64,000 nt of DNA from Pipra filicauda (GCF_003945595.2 NW_024104365.1:5241049-5305048), one strand, 5' to 3'; shown: positions 48,886 to 63,523, counted from the first letter of the stretch. Notes: generated by a model from the letters alone, not told the origin. A program made the numbers and translations.

Positions 48886-51649
48886 GTGGCTTATTACATA
48901 AGTTCATTAAAATATGTAAATACAGTTATATTGAAGATAGATGCTTAAAGATTGCATAGAGTATTTTATGGCATTTTCTATGGTTTAATGTATATTGACA
49001 CACCCTTAGACCTGCAAGAAATGTTATTTGTGCTACATGGCTATAACACGGAAATATGATTGTGGCGCATGAGAACTAAATTATACACACATTTAAAAAA
49101 ACCACTTTGCAGCATTAATCCAGTCCCTAACCTAGAAATGTTTCCAGAGTTGCTATGGAATTGTCAGTATGTTGAGAAGATCTTACAATGCATGAGTCAG
49201 CATTCTCTGCTGATCTTGCTTTTAGATCTCGATGATGCATATTCTACAGGGGCAACTATTGCTGATTGTACTTACTGTAGGTTAAAAAATAAAAGAAAAT
49301 TACTATTTTTGCCTTATATTAAGAGACTAATGTCGATTTTGGATGACTGGCATTAAACCTATATTTGCTTTTTTTTGGAAATGGAGTATTTTGTTCAAAC
49401 CTTGTTCGGTAGTTTTAGATTCATAACACGATTCAGCTTTTGGCGTGTTTTCACAAGACTGGTAAAATTTTATTTAAACTTCATGTACCAATTGCCATTC
49501 ATAAGGTTGGGGGGGTTATTCTTATCACTTTACTTTTCTTAAGAACCTTAACCTGGGCACTCGTGCTCTGCCTGTCCCCAGCCACAGCTCTGTTCAGATG
49601 TCATGAACAGGCTTTTTCTTGCACCCCTCCCAACATGCAGTCGCTAGGAAGTGCTGATTTTAGATAAATCTTCCATGTTTTATGCTGAAAACAGGAAAAG
49701 GGTGAATGTGGTAAGGGTTTGCTCTTTACTAGTGGAGTGAACTGCAGTGCGACTTTTGATTCAAATTTTTAAAACTTATAAAATTGAATATTCTTCTTAT
49801 CCCTGGTTTTGTGATGACCTTCTATATGTATAGTCACTGCCTGAAATCTTCAGTAGTTATTACACAAATGGGAATACTTAGTTTGAGAAACGTGAGATAT
49901 ACAGATATCTATATATATGAAATATAATGGATGGTCAAGAGTTTTGGTGTGGATATATGAAAACAGATTTTTCTGATGTATTTACAACTGCTGTTTAAAA
50001 ATCAGATTAATAGAAGTGACATGAAGCCACTGTGGTGTGTTATATGGGTTTTAAACTGATGGGTGTATTTCCCTGGGTTTTTTTCTACAGACTAGTTGAC
50101 AAGTCATGGTAGCTTCTTAAGTATCTTATTTTCCCCTTTAAAGGCAGTTTGTGAAGTGTGTCATTATATTCTGGAATCTAAACCTACTGTATACACAGTT
50201 TTTCAAACAGCCTTGCCTTGTAATAATTGTAGCTGTTTTGCAATTGAAATGTTAAAGTTTCAGCGTGGAGCACTTGAGACAATCCAGAAAGTTATGCGTC
50301 ATGGTTTTTGCAGAAGAGCCATTCTAAACTTGTCCCTGCCCTTGTAACTCATTATTGCCTTAGATAATTTTAAAAGATTTTCTATAATTTAGGCTTCTGG
50401 TGTGTGTTAGGGCATCTAAATTTCTTCTATATACTGTACCTGTTCTTCAGATCACTTGGGAGGCCTGTGGTTTTGTCTAAACTTTCAAAATAATGGCCCT
50501 TTCCAAAATCTTACTGTACTACCTGCTATTTTCTTAAAATGGACTTACTGCATGGATATCTGAGAAAATGTGAATTCATAGGACGGTTAGGAGGTAGGAC
50601 AAATTGCTGGGCTGCATGAAGACACAGCAAATTTAGACAAAATGTAACAGTTTAGAGAAGTGTCACTTTTTGGTGACACTGATTCTTTGGAATCTGAAAA
50701 GAAGTGACCATCACTGACAAATTTAGTCTGAAAGGAATCCTTGGTCCAAATCGCGTTATGAAAAAATGATACAGGAGTTAGTGGCTTGGTTTTCTTTCTC
50801 TAAGAAAGAAGAAATAAAAAAGCAGCTTTAGGGCAAGCTGTCTCTCATGGTGAGCTCCCCAGCCCATCTTTAGCCTTGTAGCTTCCCTTCTTATTCAAAA
50901 GCTCGGCTGTGTTTGAGCACACATAAGAGTCCTCAGATTTCCGCAGTCATACAAGATCATGTGTGCCCTCAGCTGCTTGGCTGGAGTCTTGCAACCATTA
51001 CCATAAATATTAGGTGACTGTAAGCTAGTTGTTGACAGTATCTTGATGCTCGTGCAATTCTCAGGTAAAAGGCAGCGAGGGATGACTTCAGAAAAAGTCT
51101 GGAAGTGAGGACAAGAGGTGAAACAGGATGGAATTCAGGCAGGCATCCAGGGCACTCAGTTATACTGATTTGAATATCTATTTTGAAGGAATGGGAAACA
51201 CCAACCAAGTCATGTTTGGACTGACTTACAAATCAAAAATGTGAAGTGCTGTGGATGTGAAATACTGTTTTGTTAATACTAGTAAAGGCAAAAATACCAA
51301 TCTAAGAAGAGTAGGCTGGACAACATCTGTACTTCAGGCAAGATGGGAGAAGTGAGAAACCTTGAAAGGGAGTGGGTTTGGTGTATCTGACTTTGGTCAG
51401 TAGAGTTGGAAATTGTGACCAAATTTTTCTGCCAAGCTTTGTGAGATTGTTGGGGAAAGGCTGCTGCAGCCAGTCCTGATGACATAGGTAGTGCAGAGTA
51501 AGTAAAACTGAAGTTGTTATTTGAGTTGTTACTCAGCTGATAAGAGATCTGGAGTAACTTACCTGAAATCTTGTAATGGAAGTATGGTAAATCCTTAACA
51601 GCTGGTAGATATTTTTGTATTTGATGATTGATTAAACATAGTCCTAAGC
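48886..51649. other. Downstream intergenic DNA
   Basis: AT-rich. An AATAAA near 49289 could serve a longer TM9SF2 transcript. No CLYBL exon is recognised. Confidence 0.5.
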
Positions 51650-51690
51650 ATAGAATCACAGAATGTTAGAACAGTCCAACTGTTGATTTT
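51650..51690 (-). mobile_element. Probable tiny CR1 3'-end remnant
   Basis: CATAGAATCACAGAATGTTA resembles the CR1 3'-end complement but lasts only about 40 bp, then gives way to G/T-rich low-complexity sequence (about 51690-51755). Confidence 0.4.
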
Positions 51691-51755
51691 TTGGCGTTGT
51701 TTGTTTGTCGTGTGGGGTTTTTGTTTTGGGTTTTGTTTGGGGTTTTTTTCCTTTT

Positions 51756-54700
51756 GATTGAATGATACTGCACTGTTCGATTTAGTGGTCGTGTTCCAGG
51801 AATGCATGAACTAGAACTTCAGTAAGCTTAGCTGGTGTGGGACATATGTGTCCATGAGTTTATTGCCATGAAGTTACAGGCCATCCTCTTTCTGTTTGGA
51901 CAACACCTTTATTTCTGGGGGCAGCTGCATCTCCAGCTCCAACAGCACATGACCATTACATATTTTCTTAAATGAAGGAAATTTACTTGTGCAGAGATGT
52001 TCTAGTCTTCTCCCAGCTATGCTGTTTCCTACTAATTGAATTTTTCATTCTCCATATCCCTCTGTTTCTCCTTATGTCAGACAGTTACTAGTGATCTACT
52101 CATTTATGTATCTCCATAAATCTGTGTTCCTCAACAGACTCCTGAAATATTTCTGCTGTTACCTCATATATTGACTTCAGGTACATGTGCCTACACAAGT
52201 GAGTGACACTTCAGATTAAAGCACAAACCTTCGGGGACTACTGAGGACTTAATTTATCGGTTGATTACTGTATAACTGCCATCGTGCACTTTCTTTCTTC
52301 TTATGGGAAACATCTGTAACTCGCTGTTGATGAGATGAAAGTAGTTAACTGCTTGTAAATCAGGTAAGCCAGAAGATTACAAATGAAGCCTGTCATGTTT
52401 GGGTGATGGCACATTCTTGCCCCTTGACAGGATTCCAGCACTTTCAATGAAAATACAGTTCAACTTCTTCCCTTGGAGGTATTTGAGCATCGCCTGCTGG
52501 CTACAGCACACACATTAAGTACAGGGTGCAGGAGCAGAGTCAAGGGGACGACAGGAAAGCTTTACCAGAGCAATCTACAGGAGGGGCTTATCCTTAGCAT
52601 TAGATCTTTAAATGTATGCTCACTTCAAAATTTCTGGAAGTGGGCAGCCAAAAATCATGGCAAAGAACAATAACAGTAATTATACAAGTAATTTATCAGT
52701 GAACGTGCTGACATTGTGTCCTCTCTGTCTGGTATGGGCACGCTGCTAGAAAGGGTCCTTTACAATTCACTCTATTTCAACCTTGCTTTTATTGCTTTTT
52801 TCAACCTTACTCAGGAACCTGTTCTGATACCTTCAAACAGTGGTTTTAAGTTCACTAGAAAATGGTGCTCCAGAGGGGGGCCCACAGGGTGCCCTGAGAG
52901 GCTGGACAGCCTGGGCAGTGAAAAGGGCCAAATGCCATGTCCCAGCTTCATACGTTCAACAGTGTCAACTCCTCGTTTTTGAACAGTTCAGCATGACCGT
53001 TGTTTTGCTGCTGCAAAACTTAGTGTGACTTGTGTGGGGTGGTTTTGTTTGTTTTGGCTTTGGTTTTTTTGGAGGAGGGGAGAGGGGCTGGAGTGGGCTT
53101 TGTTTAGGGTTGGGGTTTTTTTCAGTGATTATATCAAGTCAAAAAGGGCGTCTATTTTTAAATTTTGTCTCTATTTTGAGAAATTATTCAGGTAGAGAAG
53201 ACATTCTTCCTGATATTTTTCCCAACTTTCCATGACTGTCTTTTGATTTGTTCACTATCATGCATTTGGTTGAGGCACGTGAAATCATTAAACTGACTCA
53301 GCTGTAACTACGCAAAGGAAAAAAATGTGCCTGTGAGAAGTGTCATCCCAGCAGGGCAGGCACACACACATACACAGTGTGGCCTCTGCTCGCCCTTGGT
53401 GTTGCAGATGAGTGAGCTTCTCATTCTCTGAAGGTCGGTAAAGGCAGGTGGGCCATGTTCTGCTCCCGCCTGTTGTACACACTGGGAATCAGCTGCTCTG
53501 GGATATTACTGAGAAGGCCAGTGGACTTCCAGGGAGGCTCATTCTCTCTCTTCGTAGCCCAAAAGGATACAAGACGTAGTAGGGTTGTGACATTTCTTCT
53601 CCAACCTTGCTTAGGAGCTGCAAAATGGAGCAGTCAGAAAGTCAGATGTTCCCTACCCTTTTTTGCAGGTTCTCACAAGGAGTGCTCTCCCCTTTTCCAC
53701 TGGAAACAGCTCCTCTGCCCACTGCAGCAAGGCTAGCAAGACAGTTGAGAAGAAATTAATGTTTTGTTCTGTAACCCTTCTCCCGGTGCCTGCTGGCTGT
53801 AGTGACAGCAACAGAGCTAAATCCCACAGTTAAGTGTGTTCTGCTGCTGCAGACCAGTGCAGCCCTGAGGCAGGTGGAGGGCAAGGCATAGGGGAAGCAG
53901 CAGGTGCCCTTAAATTTGCTATTTATCCCAGAAAGCTGGGTGACTGTAGTAACACTGGACAAAAATTACAGAGAGGAAAAGAGTCTTCCTTCCCTTCAAG
54001 AAGGACAATATCCATGCCCAGGAGGGCAGAGCCCAAATGAATTGACTAACATACCAGGACAATGATGGTTTATTAAACCCAAGTCTTTTCTGTCAGTCTG
54101 TTACCAGGTTCAAGTGGGAGTTTTTGCTGGAAGAGACATGTTAGGTCCAGAACTGAATTTCTGAATAGACCAAGACAAGCAGATAAATTTAGGCAGATGT
54201 GACTCTAAATCCCCAGAGATTTTCTTGAGCAATGGATCATTTTAGGGTTACCATGTCTATCTTTTCTGTCTTTTGAAACAGCTTTACCAACAGGTTTGTG
54301 AGGCTGTTACTGTACAGAATGGGACAGAACTTGCAATCTCAGTGTTTAGTTGGAGAGGACATTGTCTCCTGTTTCACTCATCCCTGACATTTCTGAGGAA
54401 TGCTGGTAAAATAATCTGAGCAAGCCATCTGCCATATAATATGATGCAGGAAGACACGATTGCTGTAAGTGCACAATGTCCAAATAAACAGATACCCAGC
54501 AGAAGCCCCTACAGTCTGATGGGCTGTCTCTGTGCAGGACTGGGAAGGGAAAATTGTAGCCACGGAGTCCTCAGTGAAAACACTGCCAGAGAAAAAGGAG
54601 TTAAATAGGAAACAGAAATTGCATGAAAAGTGTTAGACTTCTAGGGCTGCAAATAGAGACAGCAGAGACAAATACTCTCTCTTACACTTTTTCTCAACTT

Positions 54701-55042
54701 TGAATTTCACAGCCTGAGCAAATACAGATAAAGCTGCAACACTGCTAGTTCATATACAGTATATAGCATAAATCCATCTAAGTCAGGGCTAGTCACAGCA
54801 AAAGAAGGTCATGGAAGAACAAATAAATATGCTCTTGCAAGGTTTACAGGAGTCAAGTGCTCTATTTACTGCAGTTAAGCTTCAAAAGAAAATCTGAGCT
54901 GTCTGGAATAAAAGGGAAAAGGAACCGGGGTAATCAGAAAATTTAAGATGGTATAAAGTGTAAATTGTATTAAAATGATGTTGCTGCTGCAAAGAATTTG
55001 CTGAATATTTTTTCATGGGTCTTGGTAAATTTATTTGGAATA
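51756..55042. other. Intergenic DNA
   Basis: G/T-rich low-complexity patch at about 53033-53125. No gene is recognised. Confidence 0.5.
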
Positions 55043-55094
55043 TCAAGGAACTGAGCATTTTCAGAAAGTCAAGGAACTGGGCATTTTCAGAAAG
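55043..55094. repeat. Tandem duplication, 2 x 26 bp
   Basis: The unit TCAAGGAACTGRGCATTTTC plus AGAAAG is repeated directly, with one A/G difference. Confidence 0.9.
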
Positions 55095-58059
55095 TCATGA
55101 TGCAGAAGTTGATATTGAAGAAGTTTGTTCTTGTTAAAAGGACAGAGTACATGAAGAAAAGTGCTGTCATAACCCATCCTGAGCAAGACCGTTGTCCAGC
55201 ATGCTGGTACACAGCTCTCATGCCTCCTTGAGTTACAGATCCTTGAGAACTGTAAAAATCTTGAGATCATGCCCTCAGCCCCACCAAGTTCTGCTCTTCT
55301 GCAAGGCTGTGATCTGATCATATTTCAGACTTTCTTTTGGCCTCCTCTCTTCCATCACCCAGAGAGGCTGGATTTTCCCGACATAGCACTAGCCAGAGGG
55401 CCCAGTTTGGTAGGGACATGTTCCAGCCCTTTGCATTTATTTCTGTGGGTGCAAACAGGTTTTTTTCTTTTATTTTTTAACACACCTTCAATACAGGAGC
55501 CACGTGTTGATGAGTGAAGGCACGGGAAGAAGCAGGTATGTCTCCTGCCTCCACGCCTTGCTGGCAGTGGCAATATCCACAGCAGGTGCAAAAGACATTT
55601 GACAGGGCTAACAACTCAGAGAGCAATAATTATTACCCACCCCTTTCATTATAACTTTGGGCCATTTGTTCCACTGCCTGTCCTGGCAGTTGAGTGGTTT
55701 TTGTTGCAGTTTTTCCCCTCTCTCTGTTGTTCATTGTCACAGAAACTCCTGTAGAAATTTTGGTTAGAATCTGCAGGTCACTGTTAGTAGTTTAACACCT
55801 GGAGGTCTTTGGGAAGCAATGCCGAAGTCTGTAGTAAAGGATCACAGATTGGTATCAGTGAATTGGTAACATTACAAATTAAATTTCTAAAAATTGGCAT
55901 TTTCGAGGGGCTAGGTTTATTCCTGTAGATGAACACTGACAAGATTTCTACACTTGGAAGAGATTGAATTCATCCTATGGTCACCAAGCATAGCAGTTCT
56001 CATTTTCAACTATTCTGTTAAAAAGTGAGTAACTAAAGGCCACTCCTAAATAGCCCAACGCCACGATGGTTAATCAGGCCAGCCGTCATTATCTGTCAGA
56101 TACAGAGGCGGCTGTCATAGTAGCTGTCACTCACAGCAGCATTAAGTATAAACCACAGCATTAAAATAACAAAGAGAAGAGGAAAGCTGGGCTGCAGAAG
56201 GATTATCCTGGGTCCTGTCCGTACTGAAAACACCACATGACCTTCTTCACAGAATGGTAGTCAATCACTTGGTTGCGTGGCAGTGAGTGATCCCCTGGTG
56301 AAACTCTGGAAGGCAGCCTTTTCTCAAAGTTACTCTTGATAGAGATTTTTCTTGTCTGCTTAGAGCACAGATTTGGAAGTATTTCTGAAGATGATGATTT
56401 TTTTTTTGATGACTGTGTGCTTCCACCATGGATGACAGTGGCTTTCTGTGTGGTGTATGGTCTACATCTACTGGCCAAAATTATTTGTCATTTTTACTTT
56501 CGGTTTAACTTAGGTTTAATTGTCTTGATTTAAGCTTCTTGCACTAACACTAAGCTGCTTTTGTTTTTACTTTGGATCCAATAATTTTAATGTTTCCTCC
56601 ATATGGCAGTAGGTTTTCGAAGGAAAAAAACAAGGTCTGAGATGGAGTTACTTGAATGGATTGAAATTTGGAAAGTGAAACTAAAAACATAAATAGGAAA
56701 TACCAAGATAGTGTGATATATATGTAGGAATTCCTGTGTGATATAAACATATTCAAAAATTTGACAAAATTTTTCACTTTTATGTTCAATCCTTTTGTAT
56801 CTACAGTGGATTTTCTACACCTTCAGCAGCTGGAAAAGCAGCACAGCTACTCCTTTGGGATGAATGCCAGAGAATAACAGTTATAAAATACATTTCAGTG
56901 ATTCTAAACAATTAATTACACTTCCTTGTCAAAAGCATTTTTGTCAACCATAACTGTCCTGTGGGCTTATTCTTGGAGTGTGGTGTACTTTGTTAGCCAA
57001 GTTTCCTTTGTAGTCACTTGGATTATTAGCACAGGGAGAAAATACAGGTCTGTCAAACCAGGTTTTTTAGTTTAATATTTTCCTTTTGAGAATATTTAAC
57101 CCTTTGTTAAATTGGTAAACCCAGTATTGCTTCACTGGGGTCTGAAATCTGGGTCCTCTTCCAATTGTGGCTGTGTCCTGTGAGGCCAGACTAGGGGGCT
57201 TCACTCCTAAAGGTGGTATGTCAGAGACTATATCTGAAATGTTCATGTGACCACCCTGAACTCATTTCATTTCAAACACGCTTGGTTAGCCAAGGTCTCC
57301 TACTTAAACCAGCTGATTTCAACTAAACACCTTGTGCAGTAATCATATGATCCTTTCTCTCAAGTCACCCACCAGGCAGTTTGGGAGGTCCTGCAGGTCA
57401 TCTCTGCTAGCAGTTACCGTCTTAAGGACAGGTCTAACATAATTATGTCCCACTATTCATCTGATGAAGATTCTGTGTTTTTTGCTGGGGTGCACTGGTA
57501 CCTGAGTTATTTGAGGAATACAAAATAATTTCACTTGATGTTTCACACATTGAAAAACATTAATGAAATCTTATCACACTTGCCACATCTTTTTGTTCTC
57601 TTTATAAAAATGAGAAAATGACCTCATTGAGGTGACGTAAGACACTATCCTTTGGATGTGTAATGGTCTTTGAAAAACTATTTTGTTTTGAGATACGCTG
57701 CTTTTTGACATGACAAAAAGCAGTAGCATCAAAATGATGTTTCAGATTCTGTAAACAGAATAATATATTCAGAGTATGCACTGTATTCAGAACACGTGTT
57801 CTTACCTTCTTGATCTTGGCAAACTTACTGGTTGAGAAAATCTTACTAGCAATCAGTGAAAGCTGTATTTTTGCGTTTTCTTTTTCGTACTTTTTACCTT
57901 TTGCCATTAAAGAATAATGTACTACATGCAGTCTTTTATATACGGATTTCAGAAATGTTTAAAAATTATGTAAAGTCAGTCAAAGTGGTAGGTAGGCTGG
58001 TTATATTTAACTTCTCTATGACTTATTTAAATGTTTCTTTCATTTACTATTATAGTAGA
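55095..58059. other. Intergenic DNA
   Basis: AT-rich. No gene or repeat family is recognised. Confidence 0.5.
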
Positions 58060-58109
58060 GCATAACTTCTGAAGCTAGCAAATCCAAATAGCATAAATTC
58101 TGAAGCTAG
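58060..58109. repeat. Short direct repeat, 19 bp units
   Basis: GCATAACTTCTGAAGCTAG (58060) and GCATAAATTCTGAAGCTAG (58091) differ by one base and are 31 bp apart. Confidence 0.8.
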
Positions 58110-60226
58110 TACCACTGGGCTAAGTTATAAAAGACTATTTAACTAAGGAGAAGTAAAGGCTAAATTGTACAGACCTTTAGATTAGGATTAGATAGAAATT
58201 GGACATTCCTTAAATGTTGCCTCCCAGAGAGCTGTGCTGGTAAAAAAAACTCACAAGCTTTTTTCTACATATTTTCCCCTCCAGTTTCCCAGAACCGGTT
58301 CCCCAGTTCTCTGACCACAACTGCTCTTTTGGAGATGCACTGAAAGGCTGGCAAACATCCTTCTTTTATTTCATGTTGATTCATGTGACACTTTTTAGAA
58401 TATGAAGGTTACCTGGTCCCTGCTACACTACCCTGTGCATGAGCATCATGGCCTACAAGTGCAATAGTCCTCCTACTTGCAAGTCACACTTGCTCCCAGA
58501 GCAATGCCTCTGTGGATGCCTTGTGCCGACTCCATTTGCCGTGCCCTTCTGAATGAGGTTTCATAAGCTTCTTACAAACCACAGCATCATATGCCATGGG
58601 AGTGTACAGATATAGGAAGTGGACCTGAAAACTAACAGAGAGGATCAGCTGATGGATAGTTTGTGGAAGAGAAATCTCCAGCACTGGCATGCTTGCAAGA
58701 GTTTAATTTGCATGATATGAGTGTCTGAACCCCTATTCAGAAATATCCAGACTCCTCTGTAAAGTACAATAGGGACCTGGACTAGCAACAACAGGATTAA
58801 AAAAAAAATACCAAACAAAGCCACAGCTAAAACTGGGATTATAAACAATTTGCAGTATAACTGAAATTTAGTATAAACACATTCCACCTTGGGAAAAAAA
58901 AATGGCTCTGTTTTACTTGTTGTAAATGTCATGATTTCTATAGACAATTTTTTCTTTTCATGTTGGCACTTCTCTACTAAAATTTTACTTTGCCCACTAG
59001 TTCGCCTGAAAACAAGTGTCAAACAGAGTTCAGCTCCCCATTACACAGAGCGAGCTTTAAAGACAGTGATCCGTGGCAGGCACACAAACAAACACAAGGG
59101 TCTCTGCCTTTTAGATAAACCCATTTTCCTCCCCCTTCAGCCGGTAAACAGCTTCTGGCTGCAGATTTGGTCCTATATAGAAGAGATTTTTAAGATGCCA
59201 GCTGACCTGTCCAACAGCCTGGTAATCCTCAAATCATCTGCTCACCATGCTCACATGGAGATGTCACCAAAAAGACATGTTGACAACCTTGTGTTGCATT
59301 AAAGATAAGTCTGTAAAACTGCCACTGTGTTACTCAGTTCAACCTCACCACATGGTTGAATAAAACTTCCCCTTCTGACAAATTCAGAAAGACTGTTGAC
59401 AAAAGAAGATTGTATGGAAAAAAAAAACTTTTGGTTTCCAGTTCGATTTAGATTACATTGACAGTGATCTGTACAACAGCTAGTGAACCCTTTTTAAAAA
59501 ATAAAAATAAAAAAAAATAACAAGTTATTATTTCAGAATTCTGAATGTTCTTTCCATGCACATTCTCATGGAATGCACTTTAAACCATCCAAATACCATA
59601 TTTTATATTAGTATGAAGCTAAACTATTTTAATCAGTAACAGATTTATGTCAGTTATTCAGTTTTTACTTTTGTCACGGAAAGTGACAATTCTCAGGTCT
59701 TAATAAGAACTCGTATGGCAAAAAGTCAGTAATTTAGTGATGAAATACAAACTGTGATATTATAAGCATCTATGAATCCTTCAATCAAATTTTGCATTGA
59801 GTAATAAATACTAATCTCAGCTAAACTGTTTTGTTACACATACAGCATGCTCTGATCCCAAACAACTCCTTAATCCACTATTTTAATAATAGTCTATGGA
59901 TTAAGGGATCTATACTGTATACTGATGCAATGTATTGAGTTCAGGTTCTATAGATGAATATTTCTGTGATCCATTTTAATGGCACACAAGCCATGGTAGC
60001 ATTATGGTGTCAACAAGCCTGCAGATTATCTCCTGACTTTCAAAGCATCTTGCAGGAAAGCAAGTTTAATGGATCTCCAAAAAGGTGAAAACATTATCAA
60101 ATCTATGGGAGGAGAGGACTTTAAAATGAAAGTTGAGATTCTATAATTACCAACAAGCATTTATATATTACCAGCTATAAGATATACAGAATGTTTTGAG
60201 TTTTGAAATCTGTCAAAATAACAATG
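58110..60226. other. Intergenic DNA
   Basis: AT-rich with A-runs (about 58800, 59420, 59495). Nothing recognised. Confidence 0.5.
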
Positions 60227-60535
60227 TTAAGAAGGACAGTCTGCTTTCTTGGCCCTCTCCTCCTCTACACATGCATCACAATTTTCTCCTAGCATCCGCA
60301 TTTTCTTCTCACAGCTTGCCAGTATTTCATGTAGGAAATCCATCACGATGGACTTTACTCTTTTTAAAAAAAAATTTGCTTCAAATAGCTCCATGTCTGT
60401 TATAGTCCTGCTTCTGAACTGTAGTATCACCTGCCTCACGTTAAGTAAAACTGCTTGTGCTGGTGGCAGAGATTCTCCAGCACCACGTAAGGTAGGGAAG
60501 TGTCCCCACCACCCAGCTTCACCTGGCAGCCTCAC
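60227..60535 (-). other. Cysteine-rich minus-strand ORF, possible terminal exon
   Basis: The frame ends FLHEILASCEKKMRMLGENC, then DACVEEERAKKADCPS and TAA. Four cysteines include a CxxC (C-x10-C-x2-C-x9-C), and the segment before them reads as an amphipathic helix. On the minus strand an acceptor-like T run followed by TTTAAAAAG lies at about 60356, which would leave a last exon of about 43 codons. No family is recognised, the spacing differs from clusterin-type cysteine motifs, and no AATAAA follows closely. It may be chance. Confidence 0.25.
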
Positions 60536-63523
60536 TAGGTGTTTAAGGTTATTTTTCTCAAGCCCTGCCTGTAGTCAGGGAAAGGACACACTCCTGCAGG
60601 AGTAGGAGTTGTTGTTGCTCTGAGGTGCCCTCTTCTCCTTGAGCAAGAAGGGTGTTGAGGTGAGCCCAGGCAGGCTGGAGTCAGTGCCCATAGTCAGCAC
60701 CACATCCTCTGGGAGAGGCATCGGCACTGCTCACAGTCCTCGCTCTGGGCTAAAGTGCTGGGACTCCTTCTCCACAGTGGGCATTGTGTTAGCAAGGCCA
60801 AGATAACACATGCAGGGGAGAGCATCTTGAACCATCCCCATGCATCAATCATCACTACGTGACCAGCTAATACAGGAAATACAGCCCTGCTCCAGTCCAG
60901 TGAAAGCATCTACTCAATGTACAGCGCCAAATGAAATGTGGGGACTTGTGAAGAATGAGGAAGAAACCAAATACAGAAACCACACCACTTTTGTAATAGA
61001 TCACCGGCTCCCACTTGGAGGATTGTGAAGCACATCCCTCCAAAGTCTCTGAAAAACTGTTATCTCTTTTCCCCAGTTTCATCCCCCCACTCGCTTCTAA
61101 TCTCCCCCATCTAATGTACAGAGCACACGGGGTGTGTGCTGCTTCCTAGCATGAAAATATTTTGACTTTTCTGAATTCCAGTGATTTCATAGAGCCACTT
61201 TTCAATAATCTCCTCCCAAAGTTGCTTAGTACATAACAGCAGCCAAACTGTACGGCAAAACAATTCATTGTAATGTTCTTCTGATGTTGGGAATTCTTCA
61301 TATCACTTACTGAGCATTTTCTTTAGATTACACCTAGACCTGTTCTCGTAGTTTCTACTCACTGCAGCTTCACCTCAGCTACTGGCCCTTTGTTTTTTTC
61401 CAGATGCTTCTCCCTTTTTTTACTTTCTTTTTCCATCTATTTATGATACTTACCAGCATCCCCAGCTTACTGGGGAAGAGTTTGATTTCAAAGGTGGTGA
61501 ACCAAACTTGGACAAACAACCTCTAGATAACATCTCTGGTGAGGAGGTTGGGACAGGCAAGGGATATTTATCTTTCTTGAGGAGCTTCCTGTGATCTGGG
61601 GAGGATCCAAGAGCATAAGGCTGTGGATTTCCTCTGGTTCAAAAGGATGATGGTAGCAGAGGCTCTCTGCCCTCCCCAAGAGGAGGAAACAGCTGCCTGA
61701 GTGGTGCTTTGAGATGGTTGAGAAAGGGAAGCTGGGATGCTTTGGGCCCTTCAAGACTGCAGAGAGAACTTTTCTTGACGAAATGATCCTGTCTCGATAC
61801 ACCAGGGCTATTCAATCCGTTTTCATTAAAATCCACTTTCCATCACACTAAATGCATAGGTTCCAGATGATGTACTCTACATGGATTTATGGTGGATTAA
61901 AACACTACGCACTGCTGAAATACAACATGCACTGCACTTCCGTTAAACATAATAGTGCAATGAATAGAGATTGGACAATTTTTCACCCATGAAAGCTATA
62001 CAGTGTTTGCTGGCTTATTTTTAGTCTTGTATAAATAAAGTTTTGCAGGAGGTCCCTAAGATTTTTTTATTGTTGGAAAGCAGGTCCTTCCTTTGGCTCT
62101 CCTTCTCCTATGGGAGTAGATGTGTAACTTGAGGGAGTGCTGTGAGCTGCCTGGTGGCATAGGAGACACTGCAGGAGAAAGCTCCCACTGGGTGACAAGT
62201 GGTCTCGGAGCCAGGAGGCAGCAAACACTTGGGCAGGTAGGAGCTCAGGCCCAAGGTAGCGTGTTTACCACAGGAGCACTTTAACACTGCTGGCCAGCAA
62301 AACTGAGTGCCTGTCAGAAGGAGGCACAGAAATGTCAGCAACAGTGGTGCCGGCAGTTATTTATTTCCCATTCTTGCACAATGAGCTGAGGAGGACACCC
62401 CTTGGTGTTCAAAACACCAAGAGGAAGGCACAACATGCCTTGGCTGTTATGATGCTCATTTCTTTCTTGAAAATCAAAGTAAATGAGTGTAAAGAGGACA
62501 CTGGACACTGACATGCAATAGCTTCAGGCAGCAGCACAGGTCTTTTTTCTGCTCAGATTCCAATAAAAAATTATTTATTTTTATCAGCATGGCTTATTAA
62601 TAGTTCTACAGTACTCCTGTTCTATACTGCTTCTTTTTTCCTTTCTCATTCAAAAATACTTGCTTTAGTCACTAATCATACCATTAAGAGATCATTAAAG
62701 AATTAGAAAATGACTGTAGAAAAATGACCACCACATATTCTTCCAAAATATTTGATTTGCGCTTTCGTAGCAACCTTATGCTTTCAACATTTCAGAAGAT
62801 ACAAGACCAACATTACAAAAAAGGTGTTTGAAATATGACAGTTGAAAAAAACAGTGTACATGAAATGTATGTTGCAGCACTGTGGCCGGTGGGATGCTTT
62901 GTTGAAATAAGAGAAGGAAAACCGGTAAGCACTTACCTGTTTTTTAGACTACTTTGCCTAATCCATTATAGTTGCTAAATTATTTTCAACAGCACAGTCT
63001 GTGAGTAATTCAACCTTTGTAATTTGTTTTCTATCTGAGAAGATGCAGGATTGCTCTCTAGTTCTCTCACATTCAGCTGAAACACTTGTGCAGATGAGTT
63101 TTTGCAAGGAAACACAAAATCCAATAGCACCCACAGAAGTATCGTAACACTGATGACCAGCCTCCGATGAGCCCAGTGACCCTTTCCTGCACATATTCTT
63201 CATGTATGTATGGCTCCAGGGGTCTTAGCCCCAACCATACTGTTGCTATAAGACTCACATCCTCACAAGCACCTGCTACTTAACTCTTGAAGATGTCAGT
63301 GGGAGTTAGGCTCATAAATACTTTCTGAGCATCCTGGAAAATGTTACAGTGGCTTGATCCAATTAAGTGAAAACACAGCATCTTTAAAAAGTCTTCCAAT
63401 TTTAAAAGGGCAAGACAGATGAACAGTATTTTTCCCAGAATACAGAAAGGAAAAGACAGTAATGAGATTTAATTAGTGTCCCTGTGCTCCTATGATCATT
63501 TACAAGTCAAAGGGGCATACATC
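60536..63523. other. Intergenic DNA
   Basis: GC-richer around 60580-60830 and 62080-62420, without a recognised gene. A strong donor-like CAG/GTAAGTGC exists on the minus strand near 62935, but the frames before it are closed. Confidence 0.45.

Noticed and set aside
49285..49295. Second AATAAA after TM9SF2
   Set aside because: A possible alternative poly(A) site, but it lies in A-rich DNA with no clear downstream element. It is not called as a feature.
58889..59302. 137-codon ORF downstream of TM9SF2
   Set aside because: The sequence has no recognisable domain, and overlapping open frames occur on the other strand. The composition looks like chance.
62958..63258. Overlapping minus-strand ORFs near a strong donor-like site
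   Set aside because: All three frames close before the donor at about 62935, so no coding exon can use it.
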